DNA of 64,000 nt from Ceratodon purpureus (GCA_014871385.1 CM026426.1:42365613-42429612); one strand, 5' to 3'. Shown: positions 24,327-35,684, counted from the first letter of the stretch. Notes: generated by a model from the sequence alone, not told the origin. Numbers and translations: made by a program.

Positions 24327-25582
24327 TTATGAATGGGAGTCCCGAAAACACATATTCAGTGTTTGCAGATTGTAAGGTGGCAACTTCAACGTCCTCACAA
24401 CGTGTGTGACGGTTTGTCTAGCAGCCGGGTTGATCTGGGTCATTTCGTCTAAACCCAACTCAAAGCGCATCTTAACCCCGTTAGGGTCGCGGTTTTGCTG
24501 AAATAGAACCGATGTCGAGTCAGAGTTGTAAATCTGCCTTGCAAGTACTCCAACGCTGTAGGACTCTGATTTGTACGTGTGAGGGTGCTTCTTTGCCATG
24601 CGACGTGGGGATTGGGATGAGCCTCTACAGCCATGCACATGGAACAACTCCGGAGCAGCACAACTATACATTTCCATGAGCTTCTTTATCGCGTCTTCGC
24701 TTTGTACTTCGTAGTACGAAGGGGCCGATTTGGGCATGAAAGAAGCCATTCCCCAATCACATATACCTATGAAAATAGCTCCGTCGCGGTCTGTTGGAAA
24801 GTGGAGCATGACATTGTTAGGTTAGAGGTCGCAGTGTAGCACTTCCTCGCTGTGTACCACATTCACAATGCACATGAGAGCCCACGCCAAGTGAGCTCGA
24901 TTTTTTCGGTAAACAACTAGCTTCTTTCGGGCCTCGAAGTCCAGACCTGCGTCTTGAGGAGTTCCATTTCATGGGTTTCCCCAAATTTCAAATTGAACGC
25001 ACGCATGTTCTTCAACGAGCCCCCGTTCCACCATAACGAGTACGACTCTACCGTCTTCCGGTTTAGGTATTGCAGCTTAATCACCCCAGGGTGATCAACT
25101 GGACATGACATTGTCTCGATAGAGCGTTGATCGCGACTTGTCTTGAAGTCAGTCACCTTCATGGTCTTCCCTCCAAAATGAAGCTACTCTGGGATGAAAC
25201 ATGCCTCTGCAATTCGCACCCTTCGCACGATTCCAAATGAACCCTGAAAACTATTTTTGTCTACGGGGATGGCGTAAGAACCCTTTGGTAGCCACTTCAG
25301 ACTGTTTGTATTCCGAGAAGCGATGTCGTCGGCCAGAGCTCTCCCGACAAACTTCGGCAGTGTATTCCTTCCCTTCCCCTTCGCGAAGATAGCGCCTCTT
25401 TTCCAATTCTCCAGCTTCTTTAGGAGCTCGGAGTTTCCCCCAATACATCCCAAACCAGGTCCACACAACAGGTTAAATGGCTCTGTTGAATTGAACAATG
25501 CCTCCTGCACCTGTTCCTCGATCCACTGTCCCCAATTGCTCTTCCCTCTATCCTCCTGGAACTCATCCCCTGCCATGCCCAT
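24327..25582 (-). pseudogene. Protein kinase-like pseudogene with a stop in the catalytic loop
   Basis: From the ATG at 25582 or 25576 (M-A-G-D-E-F) the frame reads an acidic N-terminus, then GSFGIVRRVRI (glycine loop), an in-frame TAG at 25184-25186, GGKTMK (candidate ATP-binding Lys), HPGVIKLQYLNRKTVESYSLWWNGGSL, and a frameshift near 24950. Next come RAHLAWALMCIVNVVHSEEVLHCDL (catalytic H-x-D-L), a TAA at 24822-24824 exactly where the loop Lys should be, P-N-N, then ICDWGMASF (D-x-G metal site) and APE at the end of the activation segment, ending at 24327. All key residues except the loop Lys position survive. This looks like a recently lost kinase. The substrate is unknown. It lies codirectionally upstream of the RING-like and orphan genes. 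Confidence 0.75.
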
Positions 25583-26342
25583 AGTTTCAAATGGGCATTT
25601 AATTTTCCCTCTCAATTGCAATAAAACTAATAATCCACCTGGACTCTGGATTATGAAATCAATCCCAAACTGCGAATAGACGTACACGCAGTTATAAGAG
25701 GGCCGACGGTATAATCATAAAACGTAACACGCTCGATACGTCTAGGGATTATGATATCATTCATAATACACCCTATTACACCAGTATCACTGGAGAGCAC
25801 AATTGGTAGTCGCCCTTGGACATGTATTGGCATCATGAAGTTATTAGTGACCACACATGTGCAAGTATGATTACAGTATCATCAATACTTTAATAATTGT
25901 TATATTCAAGATGCCAATACTTAAGGATTCAATATCATCATAAACGAGCCTTATTCGGGAGCAATGCACTGTCCGACCCGTTGTCCGATAGATGCCGGAC
26001 AATGGTCGACACCAATCCGACCACCGCATATTGGCAACTAGACTAAACCCAAAACTTAAACACCGGTTCAAAGTGTATCTAGGTAGAAAGACATGCAGAA
26101 ATTGGGAGATTAGACCACGTACAAAACCATTCAACATATTCAGACGACGACGCGTTTGGAGGAGACGTGTAAAGATAGACAATAAATGCGGACTCAGAGT
26201 CAAAGATCACAGGCGGAAATGGCGAGTGCAATCATAATTCGCCTGCGTAATATAGCACTTGGTCTACAATATGAACCGATTGATAGACCCGACCGTACGA
26301 ATCTAGTTGTACTATCCTCTGATGTTTGGTACCCTACACCTT

Positions 26343-26510
26343 AGTGTTGCAATTGAGAGAGAAAATTAAATGCCCATCTGAAACTATGGTGATGGCAGGG
26401 GATGAGTTCCAGGAGGATAGAGGGAAGAGCAATTGGGGACAGTGGATCGAGGAACAGGTGCAGGAGGCATTGTTCAATTCAACAGTGCCATTTAACATGT
26501 TGTGTGGACC
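26343..26510 (+). pseudogene. Inverted duplicate of the kinase gene's 5' end
   Basis: About 168 bp nearly identical to the reverse complement of 25460-25627, encoding VLQLREKIKCP...MAGDEFQEDRGKSNW...FNMLCGP with only a few substitutions. Similarity stops abruptly at GTGTGGACC|TTTTTGTG (26510), probably the boundary of a later insertion. The arms face each other about 715 bp apart, so a transcript across them could form a long hairpin. Confidence 0.85.
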
Positions 26511-27099
26511 TTTTTGTGTCTTAAAAAAATATGTAATATTAACTTTTAATAGTATAGGACAATACAAGTAGTTTAGTCAACTACGCGGACTTAGTCTAGC
26601 TTGATTTTAGACTTTATTGCCTTAGTCTAGCACAAACACGTTTGGTGTCTTTCCATATCTTTCTATGCCAACTTTCCCTTATAATGGCCATTTTCCAAGC
26701 TTGTCTTTCCTCAATCATGGAACCAACTCCAACCATGTTGACGGATCCAACTGGAATCCTTATAAATCTTGGGCAAATGAAAAAAATTAGAAATTACGTT
26801 ATAGGAATACGTAGGTGTTAACTAGATCTAGGTAACAACCGGTTAAGACAGTTAGTTGAATAAATGAAGAACCGGACGGACTACCGGGACTGATCCGGTC
26901 AAATAGAACCGGTTGGATCAAGGACAGGCTGCAGGACGGATTCTAGACATAAGCGGACTTAGGGCAACAGCCGGTAGACATAATTCACACGGGAAAGACG
27001 GCCGCAATAATTAAAGCGCCGTCGGTTGCGACCGTCCAATGATGAAGGGCTACGACCATCCATCATGAAGAGCTACGAACGGCTAGAGCTAGAGCGGGG

Positions 27100-27107
27100 T
27101 ATAAAAG
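27100..27107 (+). promoter_or_regulatory. TATA box upstream of a short ORF
   Basis: TATAAAAG in a GC-rich context (AGCGGGGTATAAAAGG), about 200 bp before the ATG at 27309. The arrangement resembles an LTR promoter plus leader, but no second LTR was recognised. The preceding 26.8-27.0 kb carries several ACCGGW and CGGAC words. Confidence 0.45.
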
Positions 27108-27308
27108 GTAGAAGGGCAACCGTGATCCTTCTTTCCTTTGTCGTTTCGTGTGCGCTGGGACCTTGTGCTCCTTGGCGTATTTCGCATTACGTGCTTAGGC
27201 TGATAGGAGAGAGACGGTGAGACGGAAGTGTTTCCATTAGTTGAGGGACTGTGTGAGAAATTGTGCGTGCAAGGGGTTACCTGAGTGACTGTAAGGACGA
27301 TTAGCAGT

Positions 27309-27557
27309 ATGGCTAGGAAGGGGAAGGAACCAGAGGAAGGTCCTTTGTTGAAGGTACAACGGGTTATGCCGGTGATGCCAACGGATGAGCGCCGGGACCG
27401 TCTTCGGGATGCCTTGGAGATTATGGGTTGTCCGATGCTCCTTGATAAAGCCTGGGCTTGGTCGGACTCACTTCAGGCACAGGAGATTTTGGTCAAAAAC
27501 CCTAGCAATCGAAATACCATCCGAGGGGGGCCGGAGCAATGGACGGCGCAGCTTTGA
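27309..27557 (+). CDS. Short unrecognised ORF (82 aa), possibly a truncated element gene
   Basis: ATG-initiated ORF (MARKGKEPEEGPLLKVQRV) with basic N-terminus and a Trp-containing middle (DKAWAWSDSL), ending in TGA at 27555. A TATA box lies about 200 bp upstream. The sequence changes character near 27660, where the GCGCCCG array begins, so the ORF may be the 5' stump of a longer gene. No domain recognised. Confidence 0.3.
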   Translation: MARKGKEPEEGPLLKVQRVMPVMPTDERRDRLRDALEIMGCPMLLDKAWAWSDSLQAQEILVKNPSNRNTIRGGPEQWTAQL

Positions 27558-27659
27558 CGAGACAGTAATGGCTTATGGGCTGGGTTGTCATAATAGATGG
27601 ACAGGCCATAAAATTGTCTTGTAGTCACGTGAAAAACGTGACGGACGGTTATCGGACGG

Positions 27660-28021
27660 ACGCTTATCAGACGGGCTCCCCCGCGCGAGCAAAATTACTG
27701 TCCTCACAGTTTACTACTGTTTACCATGGGTGGCGCCCGTCGTCGCGTCCGCGCACGTATCTGCGCCTGCTCGCGCTTGTTAGCTGTGGTTGATCGCGCC
27801 TGTCGTCTGTCTCGCGCGCGCGCAGTGATCGCGCCCGGTTACCCTCGCCCAATCAGGGTCGCCCGCGCCTGTAGCATAGAATCAATCTGCTCACACCCGT
27901 ACTAGCCTGCGCGCGCCCAACCTGCACGCACCCATAACGTCGCCCCCGTGAGTATAAAATGCCACCCCCCTCCACTGATTCGCACCCCCCTCCTTCTTTG
28001 TGCCTTTTGCCTTCAACAGCC
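27660..28021 (+). promoter_or_regulatory. GCGCCCG-array promoter module, copy 1
   Basis: Dense GCGCCCG/CGCGCCTG words on the plus strand (27670-27950) lead to a TATA box TATAAAA at 27953-27959, a C-rich tract, and CTTCAACAGCC at 28011-28021 followed by TAGCT. The same order and nearly the same spacing occur at 28597-28975, so this is a duplicated promoter plus 5' leader. It precedes the coiled-coil ORF at 28118. Confidence 0.65.
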
Positions 28022-28117
28022 GTAGGATAGCTCAGTGTTACGGTGGGTTTCACAACAATCGCTATACCGTCCAACGTGAATTCCAACGCATGCAATTCCC
28101 AACAAATCAAGTCGTAC

Positions 28118-28480
28118 ATGAGTTGAACGAATGGTGCCACCCCACCGGGCACTGCACAGCGAACGGACACAATTATTTGGTCAATGCTGGAGCAACCCCG
28201 GAAACTGATTGAGTTGTTCGAGGATTGGATCTCTCGCCGTGACAAATTGGTGGCCTACGCAGAGAATGGACGCCCTCTGCCTCGAACCACTCAAGAGTAG
28301 TTGGCAACCCAAGCAACTGTCAAAGAACTTGATTGTGAGATTGAGGATCTCATCAAAGAACTGAAGAAGGAGATGGCAATACTTTGTGTCCCCAATATTG
28401 TCTCTAGTGCTCAAATCAACCATTTCGAGACGCACTTGAAAGACCTAGAGGACCGGTACCTAGAGTGCATGGCAATGTAG
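28118..28480 (+). pseudogene. Short coiled-coil ORF with two in-frame stops
   Basis: The frame from the ATG at 28118 reads 120 residues with a TGA at codon 3 and one TAG in the middle (after Thr-Gln-Glu). It contains LEQPRKLIELFEDWISRRDKL and a heptad-like helix KELDCEIEDLIKELKKEMAIL, ending FETHLKDLEDRYLECMAM and TAG at 28478-28480. The stops fit CGA to TGA and CAG to TAG. It sits about 100 bp after the shared promoter leader, so it was probably expressed from that promoter. Possibly a degenerate accessory gene related to the coiled-coil parts of the larger genes nearby. Confidence 0.45.
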
Positions 28481-28596
28481 TTGACATTACAATGAAGTGA
28501 TAAATTTTCAAAATAAATAAAGTATTTTTTTTTAACTCTGAATTTGCAAGTTCTCTTTGGTTAATCTGATTTTTAACAATGTTCTAGGTTGTGGTG

Positions 28597-28975
28597 GCGC
28601 CCATCCTGGTCCAGTGCTCGCGCCCGTCCATTCAGCGTTGGCGCCCGACGGCCGCGCCCGTGCAATTCGGATCGCGCCCGATCAATATCCGCGCGCCCGC
28701 GACAACGTTCGCGCGCGCGCGTCCGATGAAGACTGGGTCGATACCCGCGCGCGCGCGGTAAAACCTGCTCTCGCCCGTTGATACCCGCGCGGGCGCGGAG
28801 GTATACAGAGCCGAAACCCCGCCTTCGGTGCGCGCGCGCACCCGTAGGGTCTCTGCTCGCGCCCGTAGTAGGATGTTTGCGCCCGTTCCTTGGCGCCCGT
28901 GACTATAAAAGGGCGATCCGCCCCCTCATTTTGCACTCCCCCCCTTTGAGCACCTCGCCTTCAACAGCCTTCGGG
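28597..28975 (+). promoter_or_regulatory. GCGCCCG-array promoter module, copy 2
   Basis: GCGCCC(G) occurs at 28597, 28620, 28641, 28654, 28674 and 28693, mostly about 20 bp apart, then alternating CG runs to 28800. A TATA box (TATAAAA, 28904-28910) and CTTCAACAGCC (28959-28969) plus TAGCT follow, matching copy 1. The RING-like gene begins at 29185. ORFs drawn through this tract in either strand are artefacts of the repeats. Confidence 0.65.
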
Positions 28976-29184
28976 TAGCTGATTGCTTGGTACGCAGGTG
29001 GGTCGTAGCACTTTCACACTTGTTATCGCTTTTATTCTTCAGAACTCTATGGTGGTTGTGTGGTACATTTGAGAATATTGTAAATGTTTATAATTTGTAA
29101 ATGTGATTGAGGTTTTGGGGTAGTCGTAGGCTTTTAATTTTGCACTTTTAGAAGACTGCGAAGTACGATCTACCTCGAGCAGAT

Positions 29185-31751
29185 ATGGAACAGCAATGAC
29201 CGACTCCGCCCACGGGGCCAGAACAGAGGAAAAAGCAAAAGGATGCAGGACGGCCCAGGCATGGAAACCTCCAACCTAAGAGGGTTCACGTCTTAATGAA
29301 TCCTACAAAGCTGGCAATCAGAGGGTGGGAAGCCGCACCGCATCCGTGGAGTCTAGCAATGTGTGAAGAATTCATTGAATGGTGCCACATTGGGAAGTTA
29401 TTCCCGTTGCACTGCCATAATAAAAACCGTACTTCGAACAAGGCGAACATGAAATGGTGCAAGAACTGTCAGTTCGGGAGGCGGTGTTTGGAGGTGTATG
29501 AGGTTCTATACAACCGAGCGATGAACGATAGAAACGAGGTTCCGCTCTTTATTTGTAGAATGGTATATGCCGAGGTAATGCTTCATAGGCAGGTGGATTG
29601 GAGGACCATACGGTTGACTCCTAGCGTCCAGCAGCGTCCACGAGAGATGGTGATACCTACAGGGGTCCTAACTTTTCTAGATCATGACTAGGCATACTTG
29701 GATGATCCTGAGGATCATGCGCCTCTTGATTGAAGTGACTCGGAAGCGGAAAATGATTCTGATGGTACGGTAGACCGTCCCCCATTGTCACAAATAAAAT
29801 CAGCGACTAATGCTAGAATCACACGGTTAAAAAAGAAGGATCCTAAGCTAGCTGCGTATTTGTCGACGAGGAATTGTGCACCACCTGCAAATCCTTCAGG
29901 GGTGGGTATTGCTCATCAGGCTCCTCTGGCAATCGTTGGGGGCCCAAGTAATGTTGATGTAGCTCCTCCTATATTAGTTCCACAGATTGCGGGCCCGAGC
30001 AATGTTGATGTAGCTCCTCCTGTACTGAATTTACAGATTGCGGGCCCGAGCGATGTAATGGAAGATGATGACACTGGGTTCGCAGATGAGTTGGAGGCTA
30101 CAATAGCCGCTGCTGATGCCCAGGGCCCGCAAGGCGACGCATTGCAGAAAGAGCTGGAAGAAAAAAATGCGTTGATTTCTGAGATGGAGAAGACTATCGA
30201 GAACTTGTACGAAGAAGCTAATAGGATGAATGAGATTATCCGGAAGCAGAATGAAGAGATTTCGCAACTTAAATCTCGGAGGACTCCAATTAACGTACCC
30301 GAGGTGAGCCAAGCTCCAATCACTGGTAGCACTGGAATAAACAAGGACGACGTGAATGCCATCATTGAATCAGCCACACACGGTCTCGTGGAAGATACCC
30401 CGGTCCGAGTTCTCCGTAGGACAATCATCCCATTCGCATCATCAAGTCATGTGATGCGCCCCCCCCCCCCAGCGGCAAATCATGTTCGTAGATTCTTAAG
30501 AGACGGAGGATTCCTTGGGATTTCAACAGTCACACGTACCCACTGTCTCCTAATTGCAAGCTACCAACGGGATGCTCAGAACGTATCTGATCCATATGAG
30601 CAGACAGTACTACCAATGGAAGATTGCATGCATTCTGAACGTTCACCGTCACAGACAGATGTACAGTGAGTTCAAGAGGATTGACCACGACTACCTCAAG
30701 CTTAACTCCAAGAGGGATTTCGGACTTACCTCGTGGGCGGATCCAGATGAAATGTTCTGTGACAACATACCGATGATTAGTAAGGCAATAAATTGGACGC
30801 AGTTGGAGTGGGAGTACAAGACCACCAAATCTAATGAGAAGATCCCTGAGAATAGTACTATACACCCAAGATTGCTTTGGCCCAATCGACAAAAGTATGT
30901 GTTGGATGGAACCAAGTGTCTCGTTTGTTGCAATCCATTTGGGCCAGAGGGGGGCTGGTCATTGGGATCCTGTTAGTGCATGTATCATCCACAATGCTTG
31001 ATTTCCCATGCCATGATACGTCGGTGGTGTGCAATATGTAAGGCCCCCCTTACACAAGCGTTTTTATGAGCAGTTTGGCTTAGCGACCTGAATGCCACCG
31101 CATTGGGAGCAAAATAAGGAAAATACTCCTAACTTTCCGGACAAGTGGCGTGAGGACTTGATTTGGAATTGGCTTGTGGGAATGCACCAGACCTATGCTA
31201 AAGAAATGAGCGCGCAGTGGGGGTGGGACCAGGATCCTGCGGAGATTGTAAGGATCTGCCACGAACTCATCACGAGCGGGACAGATGACGAACTCGAGGG
31301 AAGGAGGAATTTCTTCTACCAAGTGCTACATGGGCACTGGGATGTTCAAACTCGTACATTCCAGTATGACCCCCATCCTCTTGGATTTAAGTGGAATTCC
31401 AAAGTGAAGTTGGTTGCGGATCAGCGCAAGGAGTTGCACGAAATGACACAAGAGGAACTCCAGATCGGTAATGAGTTACAAGCCGCGGAATCTGAATGGG
31501 ATATATTGTTCAAGGCTCAAGCCGTGGATTTCGTATGCGCGCAATATACTTCGGAGACCCTAACAGTGCTCCGTCGAATGCGCGACAGCAACTTCATGGA
31601 AGCAATGCTTGGAGGAGATGGCATAGCGAAGAGAACCCGTTCTGTGAAGCGGAAACTCACCGCTAGCGATGGGGCAGAAAGTAGTGTAGCGGGGAGCTCT
31701 CGTGCACGACACGATGAGGGTGGATCGAGTTCCTCTGCACCGGGCACGTGA
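29185..31751 (+). pseudogene. Coiled-coil / RING-like accessory gene (family locus at 29-32 kb)
   Basis: One gene can be followed through small lesions: ATG 29185; TGA 29197; HPWSLAMCEEFIEW and NEVPLFICRMVYAEVMLHRQVDW (helix ending V-D-W); TAG 29689; TGA 29731; a tandem GPSNVDVAPP linker; a coiled coil LEEKNALISEMEKTIENLY (30150-30280); and a frameshift at a C12 run (30459-30470). Then come further helices and KCLVCCNPF...GSC, TAG 30974, CMYHPQCLISHAMIRRWCAICKAP, a frameshift at a C6 run (31044-31049), HKRFYEQFGLAT, a TGA, and MPPHW...to TGA 31749. The finger is C-x2-C...C-x-C-x2-H-x2-C...C-x2-C, RING-like. A promoter module lies upstream and the codirectional DDE transposase gene follows at 33.6 kb. 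Confidence 0.65.
29941..30056 (+). repeat. 51 bp tandem repeat in the coding linker
   Basis: GGCCC(A/G)AG(T/C)AATGTTGATG starts at 29941 and 29992, with a truncated unit at 30043. The repeat is in frame (51 = 17 codons) and encodes repeated GPSNVDVAPP-x-L-x2-QIA, a Pro/Val-rich flexible linker before the coiled coil. Confidence 0.85.
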
Positions 31752-32156
31752 CGTCGTAGAGATCCATGATTGAAGACCACATTTTGTAAAAAGATATTGG
31801 AATATAAGTACATGTAGAAGGCATAGGGAATTAGATAGGTTTAGGATTACATTCACATGTTTAATGTTTGTTAAACTCAAACAATGGATGTTAATTTGCA
31901 GGACGGAACCATTGTCGTGGTTCCCAAGACGCTTTTATTCTCCCTACATTGGTCTCCCGTTTTTTGATTGCCAAACATCTTGTTTATTCCGTCCGTTGTC
32001 TCTTCTCCTTCCATCGTATGATAAGTGTATAAATAACTCTGGTGCACACCAAAATGTTTTGCATGGTAAGTGGATTTAAGTTGCGGTAAGAAAATTTAAT
32101 TTATGGTAAGTGTATTTAAGGTATGGACTGAATTTTATGTTATGTGGATTTGAACC

Positions 32157-32520
32157 ATGGACCCGCCCGCATGCACGCGCGCCCGTAGTGTGCGTGCCCG
32201 CGCGCGCACACACCAGTCCCCGGCGAGAGTGAACAGAGGAACGCGCCCGTACGCGCGCGCGCGCGAACTTCTCGCGCCCGTCGTACCAACAGCGCACGCA
32301 CAAATACCGAATCGTGGAACCCCCGACAATGTATCCCGCCTTCTGCTTGCGCCCGATGTTGCACGCGCCCGACTACTCGCGGCCGTCATTGCACGCGCGC
32401 GAGCACTCCAACCGTATCATGCAACTAATATCTCCACCTGAACTCCCTCTTTCCATTTGCACGCGCCCGTACGCGCTCGCGCCCGTCAGTGCTCGTGCCC
32501 GTTTTGCACACGCCCGAGCA
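32157..32520 (+). repeat. GCGCCCG array, cluster 3
   Basis: Many CGCGCCCG, TGCACGCGCCCG and CTCGCGCCCGT words on the plus strand, spaced roughly 15-25 bp, with no TATA box seen. It lies between the RING-like gene and the transposase gene. The motif is the same as in the two promoter modules upstream. Arg/Ala-rich ORFs here are repeat shadows. Confidence 0.65.
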
Positions 32521-32795
32521 CTCCAACAAGATCACTGAAATAATTTTTCTAATTCCATTACTCCCCCATCCTATCCCCTTGTTTTTATTAAATACTCCTA
32601 CACACTTTAATTTTTATTTTTATTTTTCCCTTCTTGGAACACTATGCTTTCATTTAATTCCTTCTCTCATTTCGTCCGTTCATTTTTCTAATTCCACCAC
32701 TCCCCCATCCTAATGAATTATATTTCACTGCAGTCCATTCTCTCCCTTGACTTTTTTTAATTTTATTTTTTTTGAACTTACGCTTTTTAACTTCA

Positions 32796-33030
32796 TTGGG
32801 CGCGCCCGTTCGATCGCGCCCGTCCGTCTGCGCTTGCAGGCGCCCGCGCGATCGCTTCCGCGGTCGCCCCATTGGACCTGCCCACGCGCGCCCGCGCTCG
32901 CAAGTACTCGCGCGCGCCCGCCTTCCACGTGCGGTCGCGAGCCCGCCCAACTGCTCGCCTGCAACTGCTCTCGCGCGACTGCTCGCGCCCGTCCCCAACT
33001 ACGCCGCGTGCGCGCGTGCTCGTGGTTTTG
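32796..33030 (+). repeat. GCGCCCG array, cluster 4
   Basis: GGGCGCGCCCGTTCGATCGC and following CGCGCCCG words in the same orientation as clusters 1-3. This is about 590 bp upstream of the transposase ATG at 33621, so it may be that gene's promoter array. No matching TATA/CTTCAACAGCC leader is recognised. Confidence 0.6.
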
Positions 33031-33311
33031 ACTGGATTAACGCGGTAACTAGTAAAATTTATCCCATAGTTTTAGTTAGCTCTGCCCGAGGTTAGCTTAA
33101 AACGACTTACCTTCCAATGGGAGGGCAGACACATAAAGAGCCAGATGACAACGTGCTCCAGTTCTTAGACATGTGTGAATGGGGTGGGTAGTCATCTGGC
33201 TTCTCTCATGTGTCTCAATCTGAAATCGAAATAGGATTCCTCTTATTTTCTGTAGATGTTCACGTGTTTGTAGTGGGTGAGAATATGCTAGGGTCGCTCT
33301 CGGGCCTCTGA

Positions 33312-33364
33312 GTACCATCGTGTACATCGTGTACACTTAGTACAAAATGTCCAAGGAACGGTAC
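33312..33364 (+). promoter_or_regulatory. Phased GTAC array 1 (5 sites)
   Basis: GTAC at 33312, 33322, 33331, 33340 and 33361: steps of 10, 9, 9 and 21 bp, so all lie on about the same helical face. Upstream of the transposase gene. GTAC is the core bound by plant SBP-box factors; binding by a transposase is an equal possibility. Confidence 0.6.
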
Positions 33365-34518
33365 TCCGTGTATTCAGGCGGCATCGCGGGGCGCTTTTCT
33401 ATCGGGCAGAGTCCTATTTGTCGCTTCTGCTGAGGTTGATGGTGTCCCGGAGGGGAGAGGGCAGCCTGCAGCCTGCTCCTGTTTATTCCCGCCCCTCGGC
33501 GATGGTGTCCACGCTGACCCATCAATGCTGTTGAGGGAATTTTAATTGTTGTTGTTGCATATTGTTTGTGCATGTAGTGTTTCTGAATTTGTTGGGCTTA
33601 GATTGTTCTTCTCTTAGGCAATGGGGAATGCAAGAGGTGCAGAGCAACATACAGGAGTGAAGAGGAAGGGGCCCTTTGCAAGGGCTGAGGATTATGATGC
33701 GATGAGGGAAGGTCTAAGAGAGGGGGAGGCAGAGAGACAACGTAAACGTAGAGAGTTGCAGAGGGAGAGAGAAAGGGAGGCTAGGTTGCTTGCCACTGCT
33801 GAGAAGGAACCTGGGGAGGGCAATGAGCTGTCTTCTCGAGAACTACTGCGTGTGGTGTCTGAAACCGTGAATTTCTTCATAAGTCAGATGCAAGGTTGTT
33901 CCAATGCCCACTCTCGTTTGAAGATCATGGAGCTTTTTCTGCAGGACGAATGTGTTTCTCCGTTTCTTCCTGAGTACTATCCTTGTGTGGAAGATGCAAA
34001 GGTTCAGTTTGAATTTCTAAAGAATTACCAGCATGAGTTGAACATTGTGAAGGGGTCTCATTTGGCAGATATGCTCGCTAGGAAGGCTGTTCTTCTTGAT
34101 GCGGCCGTATCTTCAACGGTGACAAACGCCAAGGCTTTGTCCAGGGTTTTGAAGGTTCATCCTAGGAATTTGAGGGTTGCTATAAGCCGCCGACGTACTG
34201 TGCGTCTGGCTGGGACACCTTTTGCTCTTGCAAAACGTAAGAAGAGACCCGGTGTGCCTAACGCGGTGAAGGAGCTTGTATTGAAATGGTGGACAGAGGA
34301 GACTCGCGTGAGCCCCAACAGAAAGGAAATTGTTCAAAAGTGGATAAGTCGCAATGTAAGAGAACAACATTGCACCCAGTATCTGCTTGAAACTCAGGTA
34401 TAAATTCTTTCCTATTGTGCTTGAATATAGGATCGTTGTAGTGTATAAGTCACATGCATATATTGTGCTGCCGAATTTCAAATCCGGATGACCGGATGTA
34501 GTTAAATCCGTATTGTTT

Positions 34519-34583
34519 GTACTACTGGGTACTCCTTGGTACTCTTTGGTACATATGAGTACTGTGTTTGTATAAGTCCGTAC
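34519..34583 (+). promoter_or_regulatory. Phased GTAC array 2 (6 sites, exact 10 bp period)
   Basis: GTAC at 34519, 34529, 34539, 34549 and 34559, exactly every 10 bp, plus 34580. It lies in intron 1 of the transposase gene (34398-34644). The units resemble a 10 bp repeat GTACTCCTTG. Confidence 0.7.
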
Positions 34584-35684
34584 ACAACATCCAAAGGATC
34601 TAGTTGCTTCTATCTCTTCTCATAAGCTCTGTTCATGCTTGTAGAGCTCTTTTTATAAGAGATTTGTCGAGGCGCATCCAGACACTCCCATCAAGCTGGT
34701 TGCCTTTGAGAGGCTGAAGCCATATTTTGTTAGAGCTTGCAGCGAGAGGAACGTCGGTTGCTGTAGATACCACGTGGAGATTGACATGCTCAGGGAAGGC
34801 TTCAATAGGATTCGGGATGAGAGGAGGGGAATCCACATCCTGGACACCTGCCAATGCGAGTGTGATGTATGCCTCTTCCGACCGGAAGAATCTGATTGCA
34901 GCGCCCAACTTAAGACTTACGCTGGGACAACATCGCTTTGGCAGGAGATTGTGTGCCCAAAGCCGGAGAATGCAGAGTGGCACGCACTGTCGTGCGTCAT
35001 GGGTACGTGCGCAGAGTGTGGTATTTCAAAGCTGCCGATTTGCCCTTTGGAGTCTTCAACATCAACCAGTGTTTCGAAAATGAAATCATTGGCTTGACAA
35101 GGGATGGGAGGCCGCGGAAGAGGATCATAGAGGTTTACAAAGAGACCTCTCCTGAAATTTTTCTTAGTTACTTCAAGTCTAAACTGCCCCAGTTTGTGAG
35201 GCATAACTTCATTGCAAGGTGGCAGGACGACCATTGCAGGCGGTCGATGCAATGTATGAGCAAAGACGTAATTCTATCACATATTGATTTTGCGGAGAAC
35301 TATACCTTTGAGATTCAGAACCAGATCCAGAGCATGTATTGGTGCTCAACGCATATCAGTATCCTTGTGCACATTACTTACCGGATTAAACCAGATGGAG
35401 AACTTGTGAAGGACTCCCATTTCTACATAACAGATGATGAACAACACGATTCCCTCTTCGTCCAGCACTGCATGATGCAGCATTGGCGATGGCTAGAGTC
35501 TCAAGGTGTGTTGGGTACTTTTAATTCTATTATCAATTTGATCTGTATAGTCAGTGCATAGCTTATTTAAACTACGTACATATCATGTTTTAACAACGTG
35601 CTGCTTATCTTATTTAATAGTACCATTACAGCTCCATTACACATTGTATACTGGATAGTAGATAGTTCAGTGTTTGTATTATTA

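Noticed and set aside
32157..33095. Several Arg/Ala/Pro-rich ORFs on both strands
   Set aside because: They follow the GCGCCCG array composition, appear in many frames at once and contain no domain. They are shadows of the repeat.
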